Shown here one piece after another: positions 29,901-40,065 of a stretch of DNA of 64,000 nucleotides. Under the pieces are notes generated by a model. The model searched no databases and was not told the origin of the DNA. It worked only from the letters and a program-made list of their open reading frames with translations. Location: positions 20,746,986 through 20,810,985 of the forward strand of contig OW203722.1 of NCBI GenBank assembly GCA_934045075.1, read 5' to 3'. Numbering within the stretch: the first letter of the stretch is position 1; every line of letters begins with the position of its first letter. A program made the translations under genes and the position numbers. Source of the stretch: Yponomeuta sedellus (Eukaryota > Arthropoda > Insecta > Lepidoptera > Yponomeutidae).

Positions 29901-32175
29901 CCAGGTCGCTCGCATTTACGACCCTGTAGGTTGGCTTACCCCCGTGGTACTCATTGCTAAGTTGTTACTACAAGATCTCTGGCGCCTCAAGGTGGGTTGG
30001 GATGAACCTGTGCCACAAGACGTCGCTCGTCAATGGCGAAGATTCGACGAGGAATTACAATTCCTTTCTGAAATTCGTCTAACACGTCGAATTGATTTTT
30101 CTCATCAAATAGACCTCGTTGGGTTTTGTGATGGCTCGAGCAAGGCATATGGTTGTTGCGTGTACTTGCGGGTCATTAACCCCAATGATAATGTCATTAA
30201 CACTCATCTTTTAATTGCTAAATCCAAGGTGGCCCCTCTTAAGCCGCTAACCGTGAACCGCCTGGAGCTGTGCGCAGCAGTACTGCTTGCTCGGGTAATG
30301 AAGCACATGGAAAATTTGCTTCGAGATCAGCTTGATCTCCGTAAAGTTCTAGCCTTTACAGACAGCAGTGTTGTCTTGTCTTGGCTGCACACTGATCCCG
30401 ATAAACTGAAAACTTTTGTAGCTCATCGGGTTGTAAAAATCAAAAAAGATTTGCCTGATACTCAATGGTGTCATGTATCTACTCACGACAATCCAGCCGA
30501 TCATTGCAGTCGAGGTCTCTCCTGCTCTAAATTGGCAAATTGTCCTACTTGGTGGTCTGGGCCAAATTGGCTTCAAGAATCTACAGATTCCTGGCCCATG
30601 AGTAAGGACTTCGACAGTAATCGGTCCGTTCCGGAATTGAAGTCAGGATACATCACACTTGTTGAAACTGTAGACCAAGTTTCAAATGACTTGATTGAAA
30701 GATGGCTCGTGGATACCTCCTCACTCATTAAACTCCTACGCCGGTGTGCTTGGTGCCTCCGATTCATCAATAACCTAAAACTCTCAGCAGACCTACGGGT
30801 TATCTCTGGTCTGACTGTACAAGAATATGACAGGGCCTTTACTGTGATAATTAAATTTGTCCAAAAGAAAGCCTTTGCAGAACAGATGCAACTTATAATG
30901 TTCAAAAAACCTTGCTCTAGGGCAATACAAAAACTTAACCCTTTTATTGATCAACTAGATCTTTTGCGAGTGGGGGGACGTTTGAGAAACTCCGGATTAC
31001 CCACATCAGCTAAGCATCCCGTTCTTTTACCCAAAGATTCTCCACTCTCTACATTAATAGTAGAGTCCTCACATGTAACTAACTTACATTGCGGTCCTCG
31101 GACTTTGCAATCTTTAATTCAGCGAAAATACTGGATTCTCGGTATTCGTAATCTAATTCGATCACGCCTTGCTAAGTGTGTTACCTGTTTCAAGGTAAAA
31201 CCCATCCCATGTCAACCTATTATGGGTGATCTTCCAGCTCCTCGAGTGACTCCTACTCAATGTTTCCGTAAGGTCGGCATTGATTTCGCTGGTCCTTTTA
31301 TTGTAAAAGAAAGCACCAGACGCAACATGCGTACTTATAAGGCTTACGTTTGTGTGTTCGTATGTCTAGCTGTTAAGGCTCTTCATCTTGAAGCTGTGAC
31401 GGAGCTATCTACTCCTGCTTTTCTTGCAGCGCTTGATCGCTTCGTGTCACGAAGGAATCTTTGTCAATTTATTATTACCGACAATGGTACAAACTTTATA
31501 GGAGCGCGAAAATACTTGAATGAGCTTCATGCTCTGGTTAATAAAGACTCAGAAAAGATACACTGTAAATTAGCTGAGCGAGGTATTGTGTGGCAGCTTA
31601 ACCCACCACTTGGAAGTCATTTTGGCGGCATTTTTGAAAGTGGAGTTAAGTCCATGAAATATCATTTAAAAAGAGTGGTTGGCTCCCAAGTTCTCACGCT
31701 AGAGGAATTGTTTACGGTCTTAGCAAAGGTCGAAGCCGTGTTAAATTCACGCCCACTTTGCAACATCTCTTCGGATCCTGGGGAGGCCGATGTACTGACC
31801 CCTGGTCACTTCTTGACAGGTCGACCACTCACATCTCTACCTGAACCAGACTTGGTAGACATTTATATACCACCTCGCTCTCGCTGGCAGATGCTCCAGA
31901 AACTCACCCAGTCATTCTGGCGCATTTGGCAGCAAGATTACTTGCACACCTTACAACAACGTTCTAAATGGTTGAAGGGGCAAGCCAATGTACAACTCAA
32001 TGACATTTGTTTGCTCTTGGAACCTAACCTTCCAGTGCTGGAATGGCGTCTTGGAAGGGTCGTTGCGTTACATCCGGGATCGGATAGCGTCGTTCGTGTA
32101 GTCACACTGCGTACTGCCACAAACGTAGTTAAACGTCCCGTCACAAAGATTTGTCCTTTACCAATTCAAAACTGA
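26938..32175 (+). CDS. BEL/Pao Gag-Pol polyprotein
   Basis: I prefer the start ATG at 26938 (MSNEANETALAVLTAQ) over the upstream in-frame ATG at 26731. The intervening 69 codons look like translated leader, and the preceding AGCTAAA context is acceptable; this gives 1,745 aa. Numbering from 26731: Gag core about 205-300 (LPKLELPKFSGQIEQW, the DUF1759 type); Cys/His knuckles about 420-485 (including CHNCLRPYHNVSKC); aspartic protease D549 (ALIDSGAQDCF, DUF1758 type); reverse transcriptase about 830-965 with TADICK (D881) and FMDD (959-960); RNase H with D1134, E1179 and D1211; integrase zinc binding H1448, H1453, C1483, C1486 and core D1518, D1584, E1636; C-terminal DUF5641-like region about 1715-1810. 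All catalytic residues are present. No env follows; the stop is 223 bp before the 3' LTR. Confidence 0.96.
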   Translation: MSNEANETALAVLTAQREYAFRDIQILYDLSKVVQSDKSKRSQFLMRLKRMEALREEFVELTSKINTLNAQMKPTQPIDMKPVASFDDLYYEVLSTADSLQTQTQAASLAAAVASGSSSELYGSAKPTQGNPQARLPKLELPKFSGQIEQWQTFFDTFVSLVHDNRSISQVEKFHYLISCLSGPPLSLVRGVPVTEDNYPIVFDSLKSRYENKRVLAVTYLDKILNQSRIKHGSFQELSALTNMLNETVNALKAMKVPNLHEFLLFYLASRTLDADTRKSFELQNKGEFPTFNELVTFLDGYVKVLETSGPIYSHPHQPQHKQNFKTPHPGAQKFKTSNLMTSSQKPLGVCKCCGLEHTLYQCTKFRNMDVLSRVKLATQLGLCHNCLRPYHNVSKCFSKASCASCGMRHHTLLHETADTVSAAPCVVEQQTVAEESVVTTTTVTHLSHSRTLVLLGTCMVKVRGCSQNPSVTIARALIDSGAQDCFMTSALAQRLGLPLRRINVSVAGLGQNIVHEVRGIASCTVQPRGSDGPIFNINPIVMNKITAKLPSAELPSTVRDSFKHLVLADDNFDQPAEIDLLLGAELFHNIYDGQRLDSGPGLPVALHSIFGWVLTGRVETCRPPHITSSLFASTLRLEDVVKRFWEVEEPPAVKIENSEDIQCERLYSELTTRDTIGRYVVPILLKENHKPLGDSYSHALSRFRNLEKRLNKNETLKQDYSIFMKEYGDLGHMQPVTELDTLSTDRYVIPHHCVIRPESSTTKLRVVFDASAKTSNGLSLNDIVYTGPKLHNDIVDILTKFRLHQVVFTADICKMYRNIELRPEDRKWQHVLWRNESTQAVQEFQLNTVTYGVTSSPYLAIRTLHQLANDHGSQWPRAAEVLREDIFMDDIVAGAPSIEAASKLKADLIDLLACAKFELRKWSSNCPQLLADVQREHCQNPKSFCEDSQNTLKILGVQWEPSGDFFTYSRQPSTTPPLGFTKRTILSQVARIYDPVGWLTPVVLIAKLLLQDLWRLKVGWDEPVPQDVARQWRRFDEELQFLSEIRLTRRIDFSHQIDLVGFCDGSSKAYGCCVYLRVINPNDNVINTHLLIAKSKVAPLKPLTVNRLELCAAVLLARVMKHMENLLRDQLDLRKVLAFTDSSVVLSWLHTDPDKLKTFVAHRVVKIKKDLPDTQWCHVSTHDNPADHCSRGLSCSKLANCPTWWSGPNWLQESTDSWPMSKDFDSNRSVPELKSGYITLVETVDQVSNDLIERWLVDTSSLIKLLRRCAWCLRFINNLKLSADLRVISGLTVQEYDRAFTVIIKFVQKKAFAEQMQLIMFKKPCSRAIQKLNPFIDQLDLLRVGGRLRNSGLPTSAKHPVLLPKDSPLSTLIVESSHVTNLHCGPRTLQSLIQRKYWILGIRNLIRSRLAKCVTCFKVKPIPCQPIMGDLPAPRVTPTQCFRKVGIDFAGPFIVKESTRRNMRTYKAYVCVFVCLAVKALHLEAVTELSTPAFLAALDRFVSRRNLCQFIITDNGTNFIGARKYLNELHALVNKDSEKIHCKLAERGIVWQLNPPLGSHFGGIFESGVKSMKYHLKRVVGSQVLTLEELFTVLAKVEAVLNSRPLCNISSDPGEADVLTPGHFLTGRPLTSLPEPDLVDIYIPPRSRWQMLQKLTQSFWRIWQQDYLHTLQQRSKWLKGQANVQLNDICLLLEPNLPVLEWRLGRVVALHPGSDSVVRVVTLRTATNVVKRPVTKICPLPIQN

Positions 32176-32384
32176 AACGACACTTGTTTATTGAATCACT
32201 TAATTAACTTAAAACTAATGTTGTTATTTCTGTTACAATGAGCATAGATATAGGTTGTGTTGGTTTTAGCATAAAAGTTGTGCATTTAAGTAATAAATTT
32301 ACATAGGGCTAAATTGTACTTTAAGTTAAACTTATCTTGGACTAAGTTAGGTAGTTCATCAACCATGAAATCACCAGTGATTTC

Positions 32385-32398
32385 AAGTGGGGGGAAAA
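32385..32398 (+). other. polypurine tract of the BEL/Pao element
   Basis: AAGTGGGGGGAAAA lies directly against the 3' LTR, as needed for plus-strand priming. Confidence 0.9.
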
Positions 32399-32881
32399 TG
32401 TCTTGGCTTGTTATCCCATCCCTATCCTTCCCAACTCTATTCCTCAACATGCAGCGCCACCTACAAAAAAAAAAACTACAAAAAAATCCGCGCGCAACAA
32501 GACGCATGACGGCTCTCTCGCCAAACTAAATAAAATTTCGTAAAGGGGCTTAATCCCACCAATTGTCTTTAAATATAAGATAATCCTTAAACTCAGTGCA
32601 TCTGTGAGTGATCTAACACAGAAAAGTTGGCCGGCCGGCCCAAATACCAAGTGCTGTGGTTGTTTCAAAGTGCATAGCCGACGTGGACTCAACTCCAGTG
32701 GTGGCCTGATGTAAGTACTTTTATATCCCTTTTTTCCTGTCCCCAGGCCAAGCTTTTCACCTCTTTGGTCATCACTGGTGCTAGTCTAGATCTTTTTATA
32801 CAGTCCAAGCTTTTACCTACATACATTTGTCTCTAGAAACGTTTTCAACAATGGACGCCGGGCGTCTTAGAAACCCGTCCA
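32399..32881 (+). repeat. 3' LTR of the BEL/Pao element
   Basis: 483 bp, identical to the 5' LTR by eye apart from one A. Followed by GTGAT. Confidence 0.97.
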
Positions 32882-32936
32882 GTGATAGTTATTTTTTCAG
32901 CGAATATCCACTCAGGTATTTGGCTTATACGAGTTT

Positions 32937-33034
32937 GATGTTCAAGTTGAAATCTGTGCACAAGATAATTTTCTTTTTAGTTCTTGTATGCGACGTCCAC
33001 AGTTTTTGCTTTTACTAGCGACTATCCAGCGTTT
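32937..33034 (+). repeat. ~100-bp duplicated segment, copy 1
   Basis: Runs from GATGTTCAAGTTGAAATCTG to ACTAGCGACTATCCAGCGTT. Copy 2 is at 33307-33351 plus 33613-33678, split by SINE-D. The two copies flank 5S-SINE pieces. Confidence 0.65.
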
Positions 33035-33290
33035 CAGAAGTTATCAAGCCGCCCATAAGGCCTCTGACATGGCTTAACGACTGCCATTACATGACAGCCG
33101 GCACCAACGGCTTAGCGTGCCTTGCGAAGCACGGAAGCGCGGCTCGATAACTTCTGACAGTAAGGCCCGCCACTATCTTACAATCCTCCACCAACCCGGA
33201 CTTGGCCCCGTGGTGGAGTATGGCCTAGCCTTCCTGCTATGCAGGAAGAGACCCGTTGCCCAGCAGTGGGGGCATACAAGGGTTGATATC
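33034..33290. mobile_element. 5S-SINE, two opposed fragments
   Basis: A minus-oriented body piece (33034-33149) is joined to a plus-oriented body-tail piece (33150-33290, ending GCAGTGGGGGCATACAAGGG). The GATAACTTCTGA/TCAGAAGTTATC motifs face each other, giving an inverted duplication. Confidence 0.75.
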
Positions 33291-33344
33291 GGTATCGATA
33301 TCGACCGATGTTCAAGTTAGAATCTGTGCATGAGATTATTTTGT

Positions 33345-33612
33345 TTTCAGTTCTTCTTCTTCAGGCTATATTAGTCTACTGCTGGACATAGCCCTCCCCT
33401 AATGAGCGCCATAGCACAAGGGTTTGCCATCATTGGGGGGAAATGCCCATAATCCCCACGCTGGGCATGCGGGTTGGGGATCGCAGTTTGGTGGAATTGT
33501 ACTGCAGGAGGCGCTGCTGCCCACCCCCTGGTTTGTGTCCCTTAGTCGCCTTTTACGACACCCGCGGGAAGAATTTGGATTGGTGCTATTCTCTAGGCCG
33601 ACACCACACAGC
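33345..33612 (-). mobile_element. SINE-D copy, near full length
   Basis: Minus strand from the GTGTGGTGTCGGCCTAGAGA start to the TAGCCTGAAGAAGAAG end. Sits within copy 2 of the ~100-bp duplication. Confidence 0.8.
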
Positions 33613-33776
33613 ATTTCAGCATTACAGTTCTTATAAGCGGCTTTATTTTTTGATTTTACTAGCGACTATTCAGCGTTTATGAAAAGAGCATTTCACAGAA
33701 CATATATAACGGTTTTGAAATTTAAAACTGAAGACTCTTTCGAGTTTATAGTCGAGTGGAATATGACGAAGTACCC

Positions 33777-33905
33777 GGAACCGGCGTGCGTGGATGCATA
33801 GACTTATGAACGTTGATGAAGCTAAGGTGATCTGTCAGGATCGTGGCAAGTGGCAGTCCCTGGTCTCTGCCTACCCCTCTGGGATACAGGCGTTACGTTA
33901 TGTAT
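33777..33905 (+). pseudogene. LINE-P C-terminal fragment
   Basis: Same frame as at 9568 (RLMNVDEAKVICQDRGKWQS), but the final TGA has become GCGTTACG, so the stop is lost. Ends in a short TTATGTATG tail. Confidence 0.7.
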
Positions 33906-34890
33906 GGAACATGACAAAAAGTGTTAAAAGCGTTAATGCACAGCCTTTTTTATAAAAAAAATCTAATATTTTCATTTCAATCCAAGAAGCAGAAACCTGT
34001 GTTTTTTGTACCTTAAGTAGGTATCCGTATAAACACGTGGATCAACCTATTAGTATTATCCAAACCTCATCCAAACCCTCTAAAAATTCGGCATACGTAT
34101 ACATGTGAAGAATATTTTAGAGTTGGTGCCCAAAATGTAAACTAAACTAAAACTAAAACTTAATTCTCTATTATACGTAGCCCCCTTATCCTAAAAACAA
34201 ATAAACTTTTTCCTGGGGATGGCAAAGATTATGTATTTTGTAAATATGTTTATCTTACCTGTTTTATGATAGAACTTCGGAATCTACACTAAAGTTACTA
34301 CAAAAGTATTAATAATAATTATAATTATGTTTACTAACATTGTATTGTATGAAATTAATTGATTTCTGCATAAAAACCCTTTTTATTGTGTTCTCATTCT
34401 TAGTTCATTTATTTGATTCTTACCTAAAATACGTACGTACAAACAAAAGGTTTGAAAATAAAGTCTAATCGGTTGAACTTAAAATAATATTCACGCTTCC
34501 TAATGAACTGACATTTTACGCTCAAACCCGCCAAAATAAATCTGGAAATCAATACTAAAGCCACCATCTTTGCATGTATATGAGGATTTTGTATTATGAG
34601 AAACAATATGGCTGTTATCTTGAAACGATGTATATAATTTATAAATAATAAGAACTGGAACGACTTCAGGTGTTGTTTTATTTGTAGATATTTGCAGTAA
34701 TATTAACAGAAAAACTGGATAAAAACGGATAAGCAGGTAGAATAGTCAGGTCTGTTCGAAGGGTATAGTAGTAATGATGAAAAATGAGGGAAATCGAATA
34801 ATGTGTGACGTACATAATTTAAATATTTCAAAATGATAGATTATAGAAAATGAAATAAAAATGGTGTGAAGAGGTTTGCACCGTTACAAT
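33906..34890. other. unassigned AT-rich DNA
   Basis: No recognised repeat or gene. A 60-codon minus frame at 34424 has no motif. Confidence 0.4.
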
Positions 34891-34892
34891 CT

Positions 34893-35070
34893 GTAATATA
34901 AGAAAGAATCGCTGAATGTGTTGGTAAGCCCAAATCTCGACATCAGCTGAACCGATTTCGCTAATTTTTTTTTAATATTCCTTGAAGTACGAGGATGGTT
35001 CTTACGGAGAGAAAAAAAAAAACTAAAGAATCGACTGTTAGGCGGTACGAAGTTCGCTGGGTCAGCTAGT
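34893..35070 (-). mobile_element. repeat G copy
   Basis: On the minus strand it starts CTAGCTGACCCAGCGAACTT, contains ATTAGCGAAATCGGTTCAGC and ends near AGCGATTCTTTCTTATATT. Confidence 0.7.
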
Positions 35071-35084
35071 TATTAAAAATAATA

Positions 35085-35260
35085 ACTATCCAAAACACAA
35101 TCACCTGTCCTGGTTCCAAACTAGGACACCCTGTGCTACGGTAACCAGCCAAGACCATCATAAACGTAAAAATGTAATACGGAAACCTCCAATAAGGATC
35201 GAACCAATGACCTCTGTTTTACTACTCAAGGGTGTTAACTGCTAGACAAACAAACATTAT
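35085..35260 (-). mobile_element. possible tRNA-derived SINE remnant
   Basis: The tail block GGACACCCTGTGCTACGGTA resembles SINE-A (TAGGATACCCTGTGTCGTGG), and a box-B-like GGATCGAACCAATGACCTC follows. Diverged; low confidence. Confidence 0.4.
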
Positions 35261-35870
35261 TATTACACCCTACGGACACTGCAGCTGAAAGTACAGACTA
35301 ATTAAAACAAATCCCCACAAACTTTCCTCCCATTTAATAATAAGTAGGAACAGCAATAAGCGAAGCAAAGTGAACAAAACTAATCTATCGTTAACATGTC
35401 ACTGTACACTTCGAAAGCACTAAACTGAGCAAACTAAACATTATAACACTACTTTATAGAACACGGTGTCATTTCCCTTGGCGGCCATATCGGAGTAGGG
35501 CTTACGACCGTCCACCCCAGCCAGACCTTCCTTTCCCCGCTGAAAACTACGAAAAACTCCCCTCTCCAGGTGCAAAATGTCATCTTGCCAGAGGTCAAAG
35601 CATGCTGGTCGCGATACGCGTCATATAGGATCCCTTTCTCCCGCACTGGGTAGTAATTTGCACCTGTACTGTATTATGTGAGAAATTTCGTGTTAGATTT
35701 TACGGGAATGAGGGGTTAACCTCGCCTTTGCTTTTTGGCCAGGTTGCGTTTACTGATGTGTCACCTGAAGGTCGAACTTGTTCAAATACATTGTAACTTT
35801 GTGATGCTTGACTATCTTCTTTATATCTTTAATTCTACTGTACGTGTGTATGTCACTGAACTCCTAATTG
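35261..35870. other. unassigned DNA, GC-richer at 35465-35645
   Basis: A 65-codon minus frame (35449-35646) lies in the GC-richer part but shows no domain, signal peptide or known motif. Not called. Confidence 0.35.
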
Positions 35871-35873
35871 ATA

Positions 35874-35985
35874 TCAACCCTTGTATATGCCCACTGCTGG
35901 GGCACGGGTCTCTTCCTGCATCGCAGGAAGGTGGAACCTTACTCTGACAAATTTCTGACAGTAAGACCAGCCACTCCGTATCTAT
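35874..35985 (-). mobile_element. 5S-SINE tail fragment
   Basis: CCCACTGCTGGGGCACGGGT and CCTGCATCGCAGGAAGGT, then a jump to ACAAATTTCTGACAGTAAG. Internally deleted. Confidence 0.65.
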
Positions 35986-36227
35986 GTAATACTTGTTTTT
36001 TAATTCTTGTATGCCTTCTTTTATTTAATTTTAAATGTTAAATTGTTTTATATATCTATTCGCCCATTACTTGATTTTCTATTTTCTTAGTGGCTTCTTT
36101 TTTTCCTCTGTTTGTTTATAATGTGTTGTAAACTTTGTGTATATATATAACAATATATATATTTTGTTGTGTTTTGTGAATTTGTTACTGCTTTGTTATG
36201 TTTTTAGTATTGTGCCGTTGAATAAAT

Positions 36228-36231
<4 letters not shown>

Positions 36232-36260
<29 letters not shown>
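36232..36260. repeat. (CT)n microsatellite
   Basis: About 14 TC/CT dinucleotides. Confidence 0.95.
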
Positions 36261-36262
<2 letters not shown>

Positions 36263-36264
36263 AG

Positions 36265-36375
36265 TCTTGCAAGCCTCTACCAATCCGGACTTGGCCTCTG
36301 TGTTGGAGTATGGCCTACACCTTCCTCAGGAAGAGACTTGTGCCCCTCAGGACATAATGGATTGATGATATTGTA
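36265..36375 (+). mobile_element. 5S-SINE tail fragment, diverged
   Basis: GCAAGCCTCTACCAATCCGG through GGAAGAGACTTGTGCCCCTC, close in type to the 2321 copy. Confidence 0.6.
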
Positions 36376-36617
36376 TTTAGGATAATGGCCGTTCTTTAAT
36401 GGGAATGTTGAAATATAGACCTTTTATTATGTGAATTCCTTGTAATCTCGAATGCCTTAAGAAGTTTTATGTGCCATGTTGCGGTATTATGACCATATGT
36501 GTATGCCGTTTAGTCCAAATTCAGCTAGTCGTATTATCTTTCTTCGAAATTCGAAGTCGTTGACCGTTCAAGCTTATTTTTTATTTATTTAACATAAAAT
36601 ATATGGTGGAAGTAATG

Positions 36618-36742
36618 TCAGAGGCCTTATGGGCGGCTTGATAACTTCTGACAGTAAGGCCCGCCACTGTCTTACAATCCTCACCAACCCGGACTAGGCC
36701 CCCGTGGTGGAGTATGGTCTAACTTTCCTGCGATGCAGGATA
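36618..36742 (+). mobile_element. 5S-SINE body fragment
   Basis: CAGAGGCCTTATGGGCGGCT through TTTCCTGCGATGCAGGA. Lacks both the 5S head and the terminal end. Confidence 0.75.
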
Positions 36743-36773
36743 ACTATAACGAAGCAACTTTCCGTCATAAGGT

Positions 36774-36885
36774 TGTCTAAAACAAATTGCTTTTAGCAAT
36801 AAGGCCGCCAGTTGTACTTTGTATCTTTACTTGTCTTATAATATGTGCTCTGGTAAAGAACAAAGAATATTCTTATCTTATCTAA
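36774..36885 (+). mobile_element. LINE tail ending TTCTTATCTTATC
   Basis: GCTTTTAGCAATAAGGCCGC through AGAATATTCTTATCTTATC. Same tail as 17636 and 23302. Confidence 0.6.
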
Positions 36886-37262
36886 CATTAAGTTGTCCAT
36901 TTCCGTGATTCTGTGTTCGATTTTGTGAATCCGGAATTAACCTCCTCAGTTCTAACCTTCAAAATAACTTTACTGAATGAAGAGGCTAAGCTTATAATGT
37001 GTAATGTATAGTAACAAGGCTTTAGTTGAAAAACCTTTTTTGCTTTGCAAATGTATCCGAAGCTCATAAGAGATCCTCACGGTAATTTTGTCGAGGACTA
37101 AGATCTACAAAATGTTAATTCTACAAATAAAATTAGGCTTAAAAACCATCAATATTTCAATGTTCTATAATTATTGCGTGAAAATAAATGAATTGAACTG
37201 AATTAAATTGCGCTTTCTCACACAAGCAATGTCGGTGGTGGTGTGTTTGTGTCTTGCTTCTG
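36886..37262. other. unassigned intergenic DNA
   Basis: No recognisable feature. Confidence 0.35.
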
Positions 37263-37312
37263 TTTGAAAAAGTGGGTGGGAGGGCGGTGCATTAACTAAC
37301 CGCATGGTGCTT
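37263..37312 (-). repeat. shared segment, inverted partner of 11753-11800
   Basis: TTGAAAAAGTGGGTGGGAGG through GCATTAACTAACCGCATGGT. Confidence 0.7.
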
Positions 37313-37694
37313 TTGGGATTTTTGGCGGAATTCAGCAAAGTTACGTTTTTTATATTTTTATTAATCAAATTGAATTGAAAGCTAACGGTAATAATATGTG
37401 AAAACTAACGGTAAATGTGAAAAACGATACAATTTAATGTGTATTTTTAGCATTTTTTCTTTTTCATGAACGAACGACGCAAAGGGGATATTTATTCACT
37501 TTAGGTAACAGAAATTTCCAGTCTTCTGCGCTCACTTTGTGACGTCTAGTTTCTTCCTGTCTCGAAAGGAAAACTGAACGTAGATGAACTGGAAAACTGT
37601 TACGGCCTAATATGACCAATTTCATCATTTTACGATAAAATGACGACATCGGTCGGTAGACGGACGGATGGTCAGACCTCAAAGATATCCTATA

Positions 37695-38398
37695 GAATTC
37701 GCTACTTGACTCGTATCAAATTTGACGCGATAAATGAATATTTCCTGTAGTATTTAACTTTAGAAACTGAAATATATTTACTTTACTAAGTAAATATGTA
37801 GGATGGCTGCAAAATTTGCAAATTAAAAAAAATATTTTCCGATTTTAATTTGGAACGTTGAAAACGCTATCCGCCATGTTAAAGGCATCTTTCGTGTGTA
37901 AACAAACATCTGTCAGCCAGAACCAGTGGATATTGATTATTATAGGACGTACATCAACGTGATCTTCACGTAAATTCACCCGAGTTTCAGTCGATAAAAT
38001 ATCGGGGTCTCTTTTGGCAAGTTTGGGCCAATTTTTTCGTGTGTTTATTTCACTGCGTAGACGAATCCACAACTTCCCGGGATTCTTTATAGACATGTTT
38101 TTGCATTCTCGAACAATGCAATAATGATAATTGCTATATTTTGCATGTAAGCTCGATGAAATCATGGTTTCGTCGTTGTTATTCCACTATGCTCACAAAC
38201 CACTTACAGTTGTTGAATGTCAAACTTTGTTTACAAGACTTCAGGTCTTCAAACCATAGACAAAAATGGCAGACCCCATTTTTGGCTGATTAGCAAAGCA
38301 AAGTTTTAAAATATATTTTGGTTGCTTTCAGGTCAAAAAATATACTAAACTATTTTTTGGTCCTTAATATATATATTAGAGTTACCATAGACGCGGAT
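37695..38398. mobile_element. MITE-L, longer copy in inverse orientation
   Basis: Starts GAATTCGCTACTTGACTCGT and matches the 14651-15131 copy in reverse: GGATGGCTGCAAAATTTGCA, ACGCTATCCGCCATG, TTCAAACCATAGACAAAAAT, AAAAATATACTAAACTATTT. It has about 220 bp of extra interior (roughly 37975-38215). The far end (ACGCGGATT) is weaker. Confidence 0.65.
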
Positions 38399-38576
38399 TA
38401 TTTATTATTTTTTAGGATTATATGACAAAGATATCTGGTATTTAAATAATGGTAACGGGGATGATTGTGCCTTGTGTAGTGTAGGTTTAAAACTGTTAAT
38501 TAAGAAAAGAATAAATGGGGAGTTTCCTGGACAGCTTTTTCTCCACACAATCTATAAATTATATTCTTTTTATCAC

Positions 38577-38615
38577 ACTAACCCGTGCTAAGTAAATAGG
38601 TTTTTAAAATCTATT
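38577..38615. mobile_element. SINE-B end scrap
   Basis: CACTAACCCGTGCTAAG followed by TAAATAGGTTTTTAAAAT: both SINE-B end motifs with the interior missing. Confidence 0.5.
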
Positions 38616-38756
38616 AATCATTAAACCAATGGCTTTGGCGTTATTTACTAAATATTTTGTTTTCCTAGGGAATACTTTTTGAGTTTGTGTTTAGCGAAGG
38701 GTGGTTGTCAGCTCCGTACAGGCACCACAAGAAGAAGAACCAATAATATACATAAC

Positions 38757-38935
38757 ATAATAGTCTTTAAATACAGGCACATACATTGCTTCTGGCCTTG
38801 GGGCTGCATGCAATGCTAGGGTACTCTGTGTCGTAGGAACCAGAAACAGCGACTTCACAAACATGTAAACATTCAAGAACTGGGGTTTTTTTGCCCTCCG
38901 GGGTCCGAACCTAACCAACCTTAAAAGCATGATAA
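38757..38935 (-). mobile_element. SINE-A copy
   Basis: Tail CAGGCACATACATTGCTTCT and body AACATGTAAACATTCAAGAA in inverse orientation. The head is degraded at GGGTCCGAACC. Confidence 0.7.
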
Positions 38936-39074
38936 CCGGCCCTAAATTATGTTAATGCATAGTAGAACAAACATACTATGACAACTGCATGCACATGTCG
39001 ACTTCATTCATTGCTGCATTAAGTCTAAGCACGCACATGTAGCACAACTTGTAGGCGCCAATGGTATAAAAAAA

Positions 39075-39245
39075 TGCGTCACGTGGCCCGTCCAGACTCA
39101 GTCTCAGACTCGGTGGAGCGATGATCTTCGCAGGGCGGCTGGCAAGAGCTGCATGAGAGTAGCCGAGGACCGTGCTCAGTGGCGTGCAATGGGAGAGGCC
39201 TATGTCCAGCAGTGGACAACCGTAGGCCGATGATGATGATGATGA
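39075..39245 (+). pseudogene. RTE-type LINE C-terminal fragment with (GAT)n tail
   Basis: From about 39111 an uninterrupted frame encodes RWSDDLRRAAGKSCMRVAED followed by RAQWRAMGEAYVQQWTTVGR, with stop TGA at 39231-39233 and a (TGA)n tail. This is the RTE-clade C-terminal pattern (W-DDL-R-AG-W-A-DR-W-GEAYVQQW). It is 5'-truncated and a distinct subfamily from LINE-Q at 18125. It was missed by ATG-based ORF finding because it has no start. Confidence 0.85.
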
Positions 39246-39939
39246 TCCGTCCATTTATCTGACACTGTAGTGTAATAGGGATAAGATAAAAACGTTTATT
39301 GCCATATAAAAAAATACATCATATAGCTACAGACCCCCACACTATGCTATGCCAGTCCCGTGGGGGATGGAAGTAATAATTAACCATTCATATATGTACG
39401 GCTACAGAATTTTATAACAATGAAATTTTATCCTATGAGCTGAATGAAAATTAAATCAAAAAGGTATGCAGGTACTAAGAAAAATCTATGAGGATCAATA
39501 ACACAAATGATAATGCGGAAATAATGCGGAACACAGTTATAGCAGAATCGAGGCCCTGTTTGTAACCTATCCAGCCGAACAGCCTGCCTTCTCTGGCATG
39601 TTTACGTCGGACGTTTCCGTGTTAATCACACGGAGATTAACATTTTTCCAATGGTCTCATCATGGCGCCCACGCGGTCGACTGGTGACTCAGGCGCGCGC
39701 CGAGTGATCTCATGTACTCTAAAATTGGAAGAAGGACCGCTATACAGCCTTGCTTTATCAACCTGCGTTTGGAGTTCGTTTCAATACGTTTGACACTGGC
39801 TTCCGAAAATAATTAGTTGAATGTTTTCAAACGTGATTTTAAAATAACGCATAACCTGCAAACAATTTTTACTCGCATTTCTGTTTTGTGTGTTCTGTTC
39901 ACTGTTGTAGATGGTTAGATGAAACTTAACATAAAATTT
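39246..39939. other. mostly unassigned DNA
   Basis: A LINE-tail-like stretch at about 39285-39345 (GATAAGATAAAAACGTTTAT) is the only recognisable piece. Confidence 0.35.
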
Positions 39940-40065
39940 ACATACAGGCACATACATTGCTTCTGGCCCCACAATAGGATACCTGTGTCGTGGGAACCAA
40001 AAACAACGACTTCATCCAAGACCTGGGTTTTTTGTCGGGGTTCGAACCCGATGAAAAAACACTTC
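39940..40065 (-). mobile_element. SINE-A copy
   Basis: CAGGCACATACATTGCTTCT to GTCGGGGTTCGAACCCGATG, the latter a box-B-like remnant of the head. Confidence 0.7.

Larger units (their letters stand above)
25862..32881 (+). mobile_element. BEL/Pao LTR retrotransposon, complete
   Basis: 7,020 bp, bounded by TG...CA LTRs and the 5-bp target duplication GTGAT (25857-25861 and 32882-32886). Inside are a tRNA-Tyr PBS (26351-26367), one long Gag-Pol frame (26938-32175) and a polypurine tract (32385-32398). By reading, the two LTRs differ only in the length of one A-run, and the frame has no stop, so this is a very recent and potentially mobile insertion. Domain order (Gag, protease, RT, RNase H, integrase) with a DSG protease and FMDD reverse transcriptase fits the BEL/Pao group. 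Confidence 0.97.
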
